Shown: piece by piece, positions 10,950-18,943 of the stretch
Layout of the letters: each line of letters opens with the position of its first letter
Position numbering within the stretch: position 1 is the stretch's first letter
NCBI RefSeq assembly: GCF_001753675.2
Contig: NZ_MJUW02000082.1
Span: 1 to 47,386, forward strand
Reading direction: 5' to 3'
DNA length: 47,386 nt
DNA from: Candidatus Brocadia sapporoensis
Lineage (GTDB): Bacteria > Planctomycetota > Brocadiia > Brocadiales > Brocadiaceae
Translations under genes and position numbers: made by a program
Notes under the pieces: generated by a model
Database searches by the model: none
What the model was told of the DNA's origin: nothing
The model's input: only the letters and a program-made list of their open reading frames with translations

Positions 10950-12153
10950 GGTAAAAACGGTAATGTATACTTGGTGTGATATCTTTCGGGCCTTTAAAAT
11001 GGCTTTTGATCCTAAGAAAATGGTCCTTGGGTACGCCGGCCTTTTGGCAAGTCTGGCATGGTGTAGCCTGGTGGCTGCATTTTTTTCTGCTCTCAAATTA
11101 ATTGATACTACCCCCGCCTTCTTTACGAAACTTGTCCTCTTCTCCGTTAAAGAGAGTGTCCAGGTAATCGTAAAAAGCGTATTCTCATCGCTTATACCAT
11201 TGGATTTTGGGAAACTTTTCGTCTTCGGCGTGCTCGTTTTTGGCCTTCTGATGATTTGGTCATTAGTGGGTGGAGCCATTACACGGCTTGCCGCACTGGA
11301 TTATGCCAAAGATGAAAGTGGCCAGTTGTCTGATGCCCTGAAATTTGCCAGGAAAAAGATATGGTCTTATTTTTGGTCGCCTTTGGTGCCGGTGATTGGT
11401 GTCTTCTTCTTTGCTTTATGTAATGTGATCGTCGGCCTCATTGGGCGGATACCGGTCGTTGGTGAAGTTTTTATCGCAATAGGTTTTCCGTTTGCCCTGA
11501 TCTCTGGATTTTTCATAGTCTTTATTGGTGCGATCGGTGCATTAGGGTTATGCTTTATGTTTCCCACGATTAGTGCCGAAGGATCAGACGCTTTCGATGC
11601 AATGAGCCGTGCATATAGTTATGTCCTTTCCCGTCCAAAGCAATTCCTTTTCTACTGCATGATAAATGTACTTTATGGACTCGTTTGTCTGTTCGTAATT
11701 GCGTTTGTTGCATGGCTTATGATACGATTGTCTTTTTTTACCGTAGAAACAGGCATGGGACAGAAATTTTCTTCAATTCAATCCTTCATATCGCAAAAGT
11801 GTAATATTGCTTGTCTCGGGTTTTGCAGCGCAGCATCTCCTGAGGTTACGACGGCAACTATTTCTCTGGATCGATGGACATTGAAATTCCTTGCAGGCAT
11901 GCTCATTGTTTATATCTTTTTGATTAAACTGGCAGTATGGAGTTATCTTACTACGTATCTGTTTTCAGCGAAGACGATTATATATTTTCTGCTAAGAAAA
12001 GAAATTGATAGTACCGACATTTCGGATGTTTACATGGAAGAGAATGAACAAAAAACGGAAAAGGCTGAAATGACAGAGAAGAGAGATGAGGAACTATCTT
12101 CGCATGGGGATAAGCAGGAAAATTCTTTTCCTGACAAAGAAAGAAATCGCTAG
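10942..12153 (+). CDS. Hypothetical polytopic membrane protein
   Basis: A 403-aa protein with about six to seven hydrophobic segments (near residues 27-50, 88-112, 142-165, 172-205, 234-262 and 318-355). A strongly charged C-terminal tail of about 45 residues is rich in Glu/Lys (MEENEQKTEKAEMTEKRDEE). A loop with four Cys-region residues (SQKCNIACLGFCSAAS, about 283-298) may face the outer side and could form disulfides. Membrane spans alternate with amphipathic ones, as in poorly characterised planctomycete membrane proteins, but I cannot name a family. It overlaps yacG and precedes der by 35 nt, so it is operonic. Confidence 0.65.
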   Translation: MSKVKTVMYTWCDIFRAFKMAFDPKKMVLGYAGLLASLAWCSLVAAFFSALKLIDTTPAFFTKLVLFSVKESVQVIVKSVFSSLIPLDFGKLFVFGVLVFGLLMIWSLVGGAITRLAALDYAKDESGQLSDALKFARKKIWSYFWSPLVPVIGVFFFALCNVIVGLIGRIPVVGEVFIAIGFPFALISGFFIVFIGAIGALGLCFMFPTISAEGSDAFDAMSRAYSYVLSRPKQFLFYCMINVLYGLVCLFVIAFVAWLMIRLSFFTVETGMGQKFSSIQSFISQKCNIACLGFCSAASPEVTTATISLDRWTLKFLAGMLIVYIFLIKLAVWSYLTTYLFSAKTIIYFLLRKEIDSTDISDVYMEENEQKTEKAEMTEKRDEELSSHGDKQENSFPDKERNR

Positions 12154-12188
12154 GTTCAATAAATTAAATAATATATTTTTGTTAAACA

Positions 12189-13520
12189 ATGACTATTCCG
12201 GTTGTTACCATTGTTGGCAGGCCGAATGTAGGAAAATCTTCCTTACTCAACTGCCTCGCAAAACGCAGAATTTCTATTGTCGAGCCTACCAGCGGTGTCA
12301 CAAGAGATCGCGTGTCAACAGAAATTCAACACAAGGATTACGTGTTTGAGTTAATCGACACCGGGGGAATGGGGGTAAAGGATACAGATGGTCTCACGGA
12401 AGAGATAGAAGAACAGATAGAAATAGCGCTTCATAAAGCCGATATAATCCTGTTTGTCGTAGACATTCGTGAGGGCATAACTCCGTTGGATAGTATGGTG
12501 GCGGAGAAATTACGACGATTGGGGAAAAAGGTGATCCTCATCGCAAACAAGGTTGATACCCCAAAGTTCGAATATCATATATCGGGTTTTCATGCGTTGG
12601 GATTTGGTAATCCGGTCCCCCTGTCAGCCCTCGAAGGATTTGGAAGATCTGAATTGCTGGATAAGGTCGTTTCGCTCTTGCCAGCGCCATGCCATGGGTT
12701 GATTTCTTCGGTACCGATTCTGAAACTTGCCATTGTAGGTAAACGAAATGCGGGAAAATCAACGCTCATTAATACCCTGGTGAAAGAACAACGGGTTATT
12801 GTGAGTGATGTTCCTGGCACTACGCGTGATTCTGTGGATGTGCAATTTGAAATAGACGGTAAACGATACCTGGCTATTGATACGGCAGGCTTAAGAAAGA
12901 AGAGGCAGGTCAAGGACTCAATTGAATTTTATAGTATGGCACGTGCTCAGAGATCTATCCGCAGGGCTGATGTAGCATTGTTTCTTATCGATGCGACACT
13001 AAAAGTGTCTGAGGTAGATAAAAAATTGGGTGATTATATCGTCTCCGAATATAAGCCATGTATCATCGTGATTAATAAATGGGATTTGGTCTCAGGAGTA
13101 GAAACACAAAAATTTAATGACTACATTTCTAAATGCCTGCCAGGACTCTCCTTTGCTCCTATCTCCTTTATTAGTGCCAAGAATGACGTACACGTGAAGG
13201 AAATGATACACCTGGCTTCGGAGCTTTACGAACAAGCCCACAGCCGGGTCACAACATCTGAATTAAATCAAACGATGGAAGAAGCGATTGCTTTACATCG
13301 GCCAACACGCACGAGGGTTAAATCTCCGAAAATTTATTATACTACCCAAGTGGGAGTTGCTCCTCCAACCTTTGTTCTTTTTGTTAACGACACCAAACTT
13401 TTTGACAATGATTATGAACGATACCTTTCCAATCAGCTCCGCAACAAACTGCCGTTTTCTGAGGTTCCCTTAAAGTTTTATTTTCGGGCAAGGACGAAAG
13501 CGCCGTTAAGTCATGTTTAG
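12189..13520 (+). CDS. der: Ribosome biogenesis GTPase Der (EngA)
   Basis: A 443-aa protein with two tandem GTPase domains and a C-terminal KH-like domain, acting in 50S assembly. The first P-loop GRPNVGKSS is at residues 10-18 with DTGG and NKVD; the second is GKRNAGKST with DTAG and NKWD. The second loop departs from the usual GRPNVGKST but keeps the GKST core. The C-terminal KIYYTTQVGVAPPTFVLFVND is the KH signature. No strong ribosome binding site is seen. Confidence 0.95.
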   Translation: MTIPVVTIVGRPNVGKSSLLNCLAKRRISIVEPTSGVTRDRVSTEIQHKDYVFELIDTGGMGVKDTDGLTEEIEEQIEIALHKADIILFVVDIREGITPLDSMVAEKLRRLGKKVILIANKVDTPKFEYHISGFHALGFGNPVPLSALEGFGRSELLDKVVSLLPAPCHGLISSVPILKLAIVGKRNAGKSTLINTLVKEQRVIVSDVPGTTRDSVDVQFEIDGKRYLAIDTAGLRKKRQVKDSIEFYSMARAQRSIRRADVALFLIDATLKVSEVDKKLGDYIVSEYKPCIIVINKWDLVSGVETQKFNDYISKCLPGLSFAPISFISAKNDVHVKEMIHLASELYEQAHSRVTTSELNQTMEEAIALHRPTRTRVKSPKIYYTTQVGVAPPTFVLFVNDTKLFDNDYERYLSNQLRNKLPFSEVPLKFYFRARTKAPLSHV

Positions 13521-13595
13521 TGCTGCTAAAATTTTATTGCATTCAAAGTACCATGAATACTGCAAAACCAAAAGCATTTTAAGAAGAGAAAAAGA

Positions 13596-14255
13596 ATGGT
13601 AGAGATGGGAAAATATTTTTTAGACTTCGTTTTGCATCTGGACAATCACTTATACGATTTGGTCGGCACCTATGGCGTATGGGTACATATTTTCCTGTTT
13701 TTGATTGTCTTTGCAGAAACAGGATTTGTAGCCACGCCTTTTTTGCCAGGAGACTCATTGCTATTCGCTGCTGGCGCAATTGCCGCTACGGGTGCTTTGA
13801 ATGTGTATATCCTGATGGTAGTTTTGATTACTGCAGCAATTCTTGGCGATACGGTAAACTATTGGTTTGGCTATCACATTGGTCCGAAAATATTCAGGAA
13901 ACATAAGTCTGTATTTTTTAATCCTGAGTATCTTAGACGGACGTATCAATTTTTTGAAAAATATGGAGGCAAAACAATTATTATTGCCCGATTTGTCCCC
14001 ATTATTCGTACCTTTGCGCCATTTGTTGCCGGTATTGGCCGCATGACGTATTTACGCTTTGCTTTATATAACATTCTTGGGGCGATCTTTTGGGTACTGA
14101 CCCTTGCCTTCATGGGGTATTTTCTCGGTAATTTGCCCATCATTAAGCAAAATTTTAGTTTTATGATCATTGCTATTATAATTATTTCCTTTATCCCTGC
14201 AGTTGTTGAATATTTTAGGCACCGTCAAGTGAAAGAGGAAATCATCGAAAATTAG
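13596..14255 (+). CDS. DedA-family membrane protein
   Basis: A 219-aa DedA/VTT-type protein. Key features are the conserved FAETGFVATPFLPGDSLLF segment, a GD(T)VNYWFGYHIG motif, and KYGGKTIIIARFVPIIRTFAPFVAGIGRM near the middle. It has about four to five membrane or re-entrant segments. DedA proteins are proposed lipid-carrier or phospholipid scramblases (undecaprenyl-phosphate recycling) that need proton motive force. It is 75 nt after der and likely co-transcribed. Confidence 0.9.
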   Translation: MVEMGKYFLDFVLHLDNHLYDLVGTYGVWVHIFLFLIVFAETGFVATPFLPGDSLLFAAGAIAATGALNVYILMVVLITAAILGDTVNYWFGYHIGPKIFRKHKSVFFNPEYLRRTYQFFEKYGGKTIIIARFVPIIRTFAPFVAGIGRMTYLRFALYNILGAIFWVLTLAFMGYFLGNLPIIKQNFSFMIIAIIIISFIPAVVEYFRHRQVKEEIIEN

Positions 14256-14426
14256 ATTCGTAATAATTGTTCACATCTGTTAAATTGCCGTAACTTTGAT
14301 AACCACGCAGCACATCTTCTTTTGCACAGAGAGTATTCGATATCAATCCACAACGTGAGTCCAGGTAAAAGTACCGCAAATGATTAAGAAGAAGTCTTTG
14401 ATCTAGCACCGAACAGTCGTTTTAAT

Positions 14427-16316
14427 ATGAAAGTGTCAACTATTATTTTCGTTATACCGGCGGTTGCGGGTGCATATGCGATGGGGGTGATTACCCAAAT
14501 ATTCCGGCCTGCAGAGAAAGTTAACGCAATATGGCTTATCCTCGCCGCGGTCTGTTGCTTTATCGTATCCTACCGATTTTATGCTGCATTTCTCGCAACA
14601 AAGGTACTGAATCTTGATGACAACAGGATACCACCTTCAAGACGGTTGTGTGACGGCAGAGACTATCATCCTACTCATAAATGGATACTTTTTGGCCATC
14701 ATTTTGCTGCAATCGCCGGGGCTGGTCCCCTGATAGGGCCGGTTCTTGCAGCCCAATTCGGCTATCTCCCTGGTTTTTTGTGGATACTGATAGGGGCATC
14801 TGTAGGTGGCGCTGTCCATGATACCGTCATCCTTGCTGCATCTGTCAGGAGAAACGGCAAATCACTGGCGCAGATTGCGAGAGATGAAGTTGGTCTGGTT
14901 GCCGGAGTCACCGCAGCAATAGCGATTCTCTTCATCATTATTGTTGCCCTGGCAGGACTGGGGCTTGCAGTTGTCAATGCTCTTTCTCACAGTCCCTGGG
15001 GAACATTCACGATAGCTGCAACAATACCTATAGCGCTGTTTATGGGTTTGTATCTATACAAAATCAGATATGGAAAAGTGGCAGAAGTCAGTATTGTCGG
15101 GGTGATTTTCCTTGTATTAGCGATCTTTTTTGGCAGATACATCCCCGGTTCTCCCTTTGAACCATATTTTAACCTGGACAGAAATCTCATTATCGGCCTT
15201 ATGGCATTCTATGGGTTTGCCGCGTCAGTTCTTCCCGTATGGATGCTCCTTTGCCCCCGGGATTATCTTTCCACCTATATGAAGATCGGTACGATTCTAC
15301 TTCTTGCCTTGGGAGTGATATTTCTTACTCCTTCCATCCGTATGCCTGCTGTTACAAAATTTATTCATGGTGGCGGTCCGATAATACCAGGAACTTTATT
15401 CCCCTTTATGTTTATCACCATTGCGTGCGGGGCAATATCCGGATTTCACGCCATCGTTTCGTCAGGCACTACCTCCAAAATGATTGAATATGAGTCTGAG
15501 ATAAAGATGATTGGTTTTGGCGCTATGCTGGTAGAGGGATTCGTCTCCGTGATTGCACTTATTGCAGCAACGATACTAATACCGGGGGACTACTTTGCAA
15601 TCAATACTAATCTTTCGTTTGACGTTTTGGCAGAATTAGGTTTTCCGGTAGACAAAATTTTTCAACTCTCCGAAAATGTGGGCGTCGATGTTGCGGGAAG
15701 ACCAGGTGGAGCTGTTTCTCTTGCGGTTAGTATGGCTTCACTCTTCTCAAGTCTTCCTGGTATGAAATCCCTCATGCCATACTGGTATACCTTTGCACTT
15801 ATGTTCGAGGCGCTCTTTATTCTCACTACCATTGATACAGGGACAAGAGTGGCCAGGTTTATTCTTCAGGAATTGGGTAGTTATGCATACAAACCTTTGG
15901 GAAAAACAAGCTGGATTCCCGGGACGGTCGTATCCAGCCTTCTGGTAGTCGGCGCATGGGGTTATCTTATCTATACGGGGAGCATTTCAACGATTTGGCC
16001 GATGTTTGGCGTTGCAAATCAACTATTAGCGGCAATTGCCTTCTGTGTTGGTACAACCATAATCATAAAGATGAACAAAATCAAATATGTATGGATAACA
16101 TTTCTGCCCATGGTATTTATGTTCGTAACAACCTTTGTGGCATCTTACCAACTCCTTTTTGTCTTTCTTGAGAAAGCAGCATCATCAAACTTGCCGGGGG
16201 ACGTCTTTACCTGTAAACTCGATGCAGCACTCATTGTTATAATGGCAATCCTTGCCATCATCGTTCTTTTAGATTCATTCTATAAATGGTATGGTTGTCT
16301 CATAAAAAAAGATTGA
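14427..16316 (+). CDS. cstA: Carbon starvation protein CstA (peptide/pyruvate transporter)
   Basis: A 629-aa polytopic protein of the CstA family, with roughly 16 hydrophobic segments. Diagnostic stretches are DGRDYHPTHKWILFGHHFAAIAGAGPLIGPVLAAQFGYLPGFLW near the N-terminus (here split by no gap) and the SGTTSKMI region. CstA imports peptides and, in some bacteria, pyruvate. No clear Shine-Dalgarno site lies before the ATG. The 171-nt spacer to dedA shows no obvious terminator. In a chemolithoautotroph its role may be scavenging of small organics; this is inference. Confidence 0.93.
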   Translation: MKVSTIIFVIPAVAGAYAMGVITQIFRPAEKVNAIWLILAAVCCFIVSYRFYAAFLATKVLNLDDNRIPPSRRLCDGRDYHPTHKWILFGHHFAAIAGAGPLIGPVLAAQFGYLPGFLWILIGASVGGAVHDTVILAASVRRNGKSLAQIARDEVGLVAGVTAAIAILFIIIVALAGLGLAVVNALSHSPWGTFTIAATIPIALFMGLYLYKIRYGKVAEVSIVGVIFLVLAIFFGRYIPGSPFEPYFNLDRNLIIGLMAFYGFAASVLPVWMLLCPRDYLSTYMKIGTILLLALGVIFLTPSIRMPAVTKFIHGGGPIIPGTLFPFMFITIACGAISGFHAIVSSGTTSKMIEYESEIKMIGFGAMLVEGFVSVIALIAATILIPGDYFAINTNLSFDVLAELGFPVDKIFQLSENVGVDVAGRPGGAVSLAVSMASLFSSLPGMKSLMPYWYTFALMFEALFILTTIDTGTRVARFILQELGSYAYKPLGKTSWIPGTVVSSLLVVGAWGYLIYTGSISTIWPMFGVANQLLAAIAFCVGTTIIIKMNKIKYVWITFLPMVFMFVTTFVASYQLLFVFLEKAASSNLPGDVFTCKLDAALIVIMAILAIIVLLDSFYKWYGCLIKKD

Positions 16317-16441
16317 TAACGCCGGATGTTTATGACTCGTAACGGCTTGAATTATGGAAGTGGCCATGGATTTTGATGATCAACAGGGAAATACACCCTA
16401 AACGCATTATTCACAGCAACAACAGGGAGAACAAAATGAAT

Positions 16442-16471
16442 TTGCATTCTCAATAAAAATCTGCGTATAAT
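16442..16471 (+). promoter_or_regulatory. Promoter of the small ORF at 16508
   Basis: TTGCAT (16442-16447), an 18-nt spacer, then consensus TATAAT (16466-16471). AGGAG at 16491-16495 and the ATG at 16508 follow at plausible distances, which supports the small ORF being a real gene. Confidence 0.5.
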
Positions 16472-16507
16472 ACATTTTTTATTACCAAAAAGGAGAACAG
16501 CGATTTT

Positions 16508-16660
16508 ATGTACTCACCCGAAGAACAAAAGTATATTAACAAGCTTATATCTATTCTTAGAGGAAATAATGACGACAAAAAGATTGCCGTTAAAACCACG
16601 CTTGATGCGCTAAAGCGGGACATATGGGACGATTCATTGCGGGGAGCAAAAAAATCATGA
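16508..16660 (+). CDS. Small hypothetical protein, 50 aa
   Basis: A 50-residue frame (MYSPEEQKYINKLISILRG ... ending RGAKKS) that reads as a short, charged, mostly helical soluble protein with one Trp and no Cys. Support comes from a promoter at 16442-16471, an AGGAG site 12 nt upstream (a little long) and normal amino-acid content. There is no recognisable family. It stands alone in the cstA-mscL spacer. Confidence 0.5.
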   Translation: MYSPEEQKYINKLISILRGNNDDKKIAVKTTLDALKRDIWDDSLRGAKKS

Positions 16661-16729
16661 ATCTGTTTATAAACTCCAAGAGAAGAAGTTTATGTACTCA
16701 TGGCTTTCCTCAGGAATTTTCACAATCTA

Positions 16730-16915
16730 AAAATTTGTAAGCGTTGTCCGGTTAGAAATTTGTGTGTCTTGTTTTATTGCTCTCGAGAGGTCACTCCCGC
16801 ATGTTTTTAGCGGGAATCCAGAAAGTTCTGGGTTCACTGGATACCCGATAAAAGCGTTCGGGTATGACAAAACCGTACCAGCAAATTTCTAACCGGACAA
16901 CGTTGAAAATTTGTA
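16730..16915. mobile_element. MITE-like element with 21-bp terminal inverted repeats
   Basis: A perfect 21-bp inverted repeat at 16742-16762 and 16882-16902 (core TTGTCCGGTTAGAAATTT) bounds a segment of about 160 bp. The 10-bp direct repeat AAAATTTGTA at 16730-16739 and 16906-16915 flanks it and could be a target duplication. Inside are three hairpins: CCCGC/GCGGG (16796-16814), ATCCAG/CTGGAT (16816-16842) and ATACCCG/CGGGTAT (16841-16865). There is no coding capacity. It resembles a non-autonomous element carrying a REP-like dispersed repeat. Confidence 0.6.
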
Positions 16916-17090
16916 TATCTTATAAAATTTTTACCAAAAGAAGTATTGACGTAATAGTTTTTCCTGCAGTATGCTCAGGATTTACAATAAATGTCAGGGC
17001 TAGCAGAAATCGTTAAAGGTATCGGCTCTTGTGGGTGTCGTACCCAATCGTTCCGTCAGTTATAATCTGTCGTTAGGAAAGGAGAGAAAG

Positions 17091-17534
17091 ATGTCTATTT
17101 TAAAAGAATTCAAGGCATTTGCCATGCGTGGCAACGTACTCGATATGGCAGTAGGTATTATCATAGGTGCTGCTTTTGGTAAGATCATTACTTCACTGGT
17201 TAATGATGTCATCATGCCTCCCATTGGCTTGCTCCTGGGGAGGGTAGATTTCAGCAATCTCTTTGTTAATCTATCAGGTACACATTATGGCAGTCGTGCA
17301 GAAGCACAAGCTGCAGGGGTTGCAACAATCGGTTATGGGGCATTTATCAATACCATTATTGATTTTCTTATCGTGGCATTCGCCATTTTCATGTTAATCC
17401 GGGTTATAAACAAAGTCACACAACCAAAACCCGTAGCTGCACCGGCAAAAACAAAGGAATGCTCATTCTGCATCTCCCCTGTTCCGATAAAGGCTACCCG
17501 GTGTCCCTTTTGCACTTCTGAATTGAAGGCATAA
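17091..17534 (+). CDS. mscL: Large-conductance mechanosensitive channel MscL with zinc-ribbon tail
   Basis: A 147-aa channel that opens under membrane tension to release solutes. The start at 17091 is set by the AGGAAAGGAG site; an upstream in-frame start is not needed. Residues 1-100 are standard Msc[21 protein letters not shown], the pore helix [22 protein letters not shown], then the second helix [19 protein letters not shown]. After a Pro/Ala linker the tail holds CSFC and CPFC pairs (about residues 123-141), a zinc ribbon in place of the usual charged helix bundle. Confidence 0.93.
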   Translation: MSILKEFKAFAMRGNVLDMAVGIIIGAAFGKIITSLVNDVIMPPIGLLLGRVDFSNLFVNLSGTHYGSRAEAQAAGVATIGYGAFINTIIDFLIVAFAIFMLIRVINKVTQPKPVAAPAKTKECSFCISPVPIKATRCPFCTSELKA

Positions 17535-17668
17535 AAGAGTAAAGCTGTGCGAGGTTAATCCACGAGTTGCGGCAAAATATCGGATGCACATTTATCTTTA
17601 TTAAACAAGGCCGTTTTCTCATTAACGATGGATTAAAAAAATAACTATAGTGAATGCAAAAAGAACGT

Positions 17669-17762
17669 TGTCATTGCGAGTACATTCGCATTGCTCTGTG
17701 TAAACTCCGCGAAGCAATCTCCCGTGTCCGGATTGCTTTGGGCTGCCGTCCTTGCAATGACA
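17669..17762. repeat. Dispersed palindromic repeat of the TCATTGCGAG type
   Basis: TGTCATTGC (17669-17677) pairs with GCAATGACA (17754-17762), and an inner pair GAAGCAATC / GATTGCTTT lies at 17711-17719 and 17731-17739. This nested palindrome matches a non-coding repeat seen in many bacterial genomes. It sits between convergent mscL and the TPR gene and may help end both transcripts. The rest of 17535-17807 shows nothing else. Confidence 0.6.
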
Positions 17763-17807
17763 CTTGCTTGTATTGCGTTTACTGTGTAACAAGATAACAC
17801 ATTCATC

Positions 17808-18533
17808 TTAATAGATATTTTTTTTATCAGGTTCATTTTCCAAATGTGCCAGATAACGGATAGCGGTTTCATTGGTTGGAGCGATCTCAAGAACTTTTTT
17901 GTACCAATAGATGGCAGTTTTTTTCTCACGAATTTGACGGTAGGCATGACCAAGATTCAAACGGATGCGAACCTTACTGAGGTCGTTTGCGCCTGACAAA
18001 AGCTCTGCCTTTCGGTAATTTTCGATTACGAATTTATAGAAGTCGGTCCGATGGTATTTCGCCAGTGGCCATATAGTATCTGCTGATTCTTTATAAAAAC
18101 GTACAGATTTCTGGTTCCATTTTTCGCCCCAATTCAGAAGTTCAACAGCTTGGTCTGCTTTTCCCTCACCGTCGGGCATTCGGTTTGGATTTTTTGTCCA
18201 CGATACCCATTTAGACCACAACAACCAAGCCATGGTAGTATAGGTATCAATATCTTTGTGATTAATAGCAACAATTTGATAACCAATGCGAATTGCATTG
18301 TTATAACTTCCCTGAGGGCTATCAAACTGCTGGTTATCTATGTAAAATCCCATACACTCCCTTAACTGTTCTGTATCATATTGCCATTCCAAATCCTGAA
18401 GCACCCGCTCGCTTAAATCATAGATGCTTTGGTCTGGATTGGAAATCCCCTCAACCTTTTCGATTGCAAAAGAAGGATAGTGGGCTAGAACGACAATACC
18501 AAAAACAACGGCTATGGAAAATATCAACCGCAT
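17808..18533 (-). CDS. Secreted TPR protein under a c-di-GMP riboswitch
   Basis: A 241-aa protein. The start is at 18533, with GGAG 9-10 nt upstream; the in-frame ATG 6 codons earlier lies inside the leader. Residues 1 to about 23 are a signal peptide (MRLIFSIAVVFGIVVLAHYPSFA-IE). The mature part is helical with at least one clear TPR near the C-terminus (VRIRLNLGHAYRQIREKKTAIYWYKKVLEIAP) and weaker repeats before it. The leader carries a c-di-GMP-I aptamer and terminator, so expression probably depends on c-di-GMP. That suggests a role in the cell envelope, matrix or attachment; this is inference. Confidence 0.75.
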   Translation of the reverse strand: MRLIFSIAVVFGIVVLAHYPSFAIEKVEGISNPDQSIYDLSERVLQDLEWQYDTEQLRECMGFYIDNQQFDSPQGSYNNAIRIGYQIVAINHKDIDTYTTMAWLLWSKWVSWTKNPNRMPDGEGKADQAVELLNWGEKWNQKSVRFYKESADTIWPLAKYHRTDFYKFVIENYRKAELLSGANDLSKVRIRLNLGHAYRQIREKKTAIYWYKKVLEIAPTNETAIRYLAHLENEPDKKNIY

Positions 18534-18552
18534 AGATAAAACTCCTTTCAAT

Positions 18553-18607
18553 AAAAAAAGCCTTACTGCAAAAGATGTAAGTTCTACCCATCTTCGGCAG
18601 TAAGGCT
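18553..18607 (-). terminator. Riboswitch-controlled intrinsic terminator
   Basis: On the minus strand AGCCTTACTGC (18607-18597) pairs with GCAGTAAGGCT (18569-18559), an 11-bp stem with an inner GAAGATG/CATCTTT helix, followed directly by seven Ts. It ends 20 nt before the TPR start codon. Its 5' arm is the same sequence that closes helix P3 of the aptamer, so the two folds exclude each other. Confidence 0.8.
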
Positions 18608-18690
18608 ATCTTTTCTTGCCTTTACTTCCCTGTAAGACTAAGACCCTTTACTTTGCGCCCCCTGATCGCTCAAGGTTTGCCTTTATCGGT
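18590..18690 (-). ncRNA. Cyclic di-GMP-I (GEMM) riboswitch aptamer
   Basis: Read on the minus strand it contains AAAGGCAAACC (conserved GCAAACC at 18680-18674). A 6-bp helix CCTTGA/TCAGGG is capped by a GCGA tetraloop (GNRA, 18669-18666), followed by GGCGCAAAG (conserved CGCAAAG). Helix P3 forms between AGTAAAGGGTCTT (18652-18640) and AAGATAGCCTTACT (18612-18599), then GCCGAAG closes P1 with AAAGGC. This matches the GEMM-I layout: GCAAACC, GNRA-capped helix, CGCAAAG, P3, P1. It lies just upstream of the TPR gene and its terminator. Ligand binding would hold the terminator's 5' arm and allow read-through (an ON switch). Confidence 0.75.
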
Positions 18691-18943
18691 ATATGAAATA
18701 TTTATTAGGATGACATTAAGAGTCTTTTTTGTCAAGTAAAAATTCGATTGTTTTATCATGTGTTCTTAATGCTTTGATTAGTTTGCTAACATAACCTATA
18801 TCTATACATTATATTACTACAAAACAGCTACAGGGTCTCTTATTTAAAAATTTTCGTTATCAGCGTAGTCAAACGATTAAGAGAGGTTGTAAAAACTCAC
18901 AAAAAAATATTTTTGCACATAATATTATATGGTACGGCTTTGT

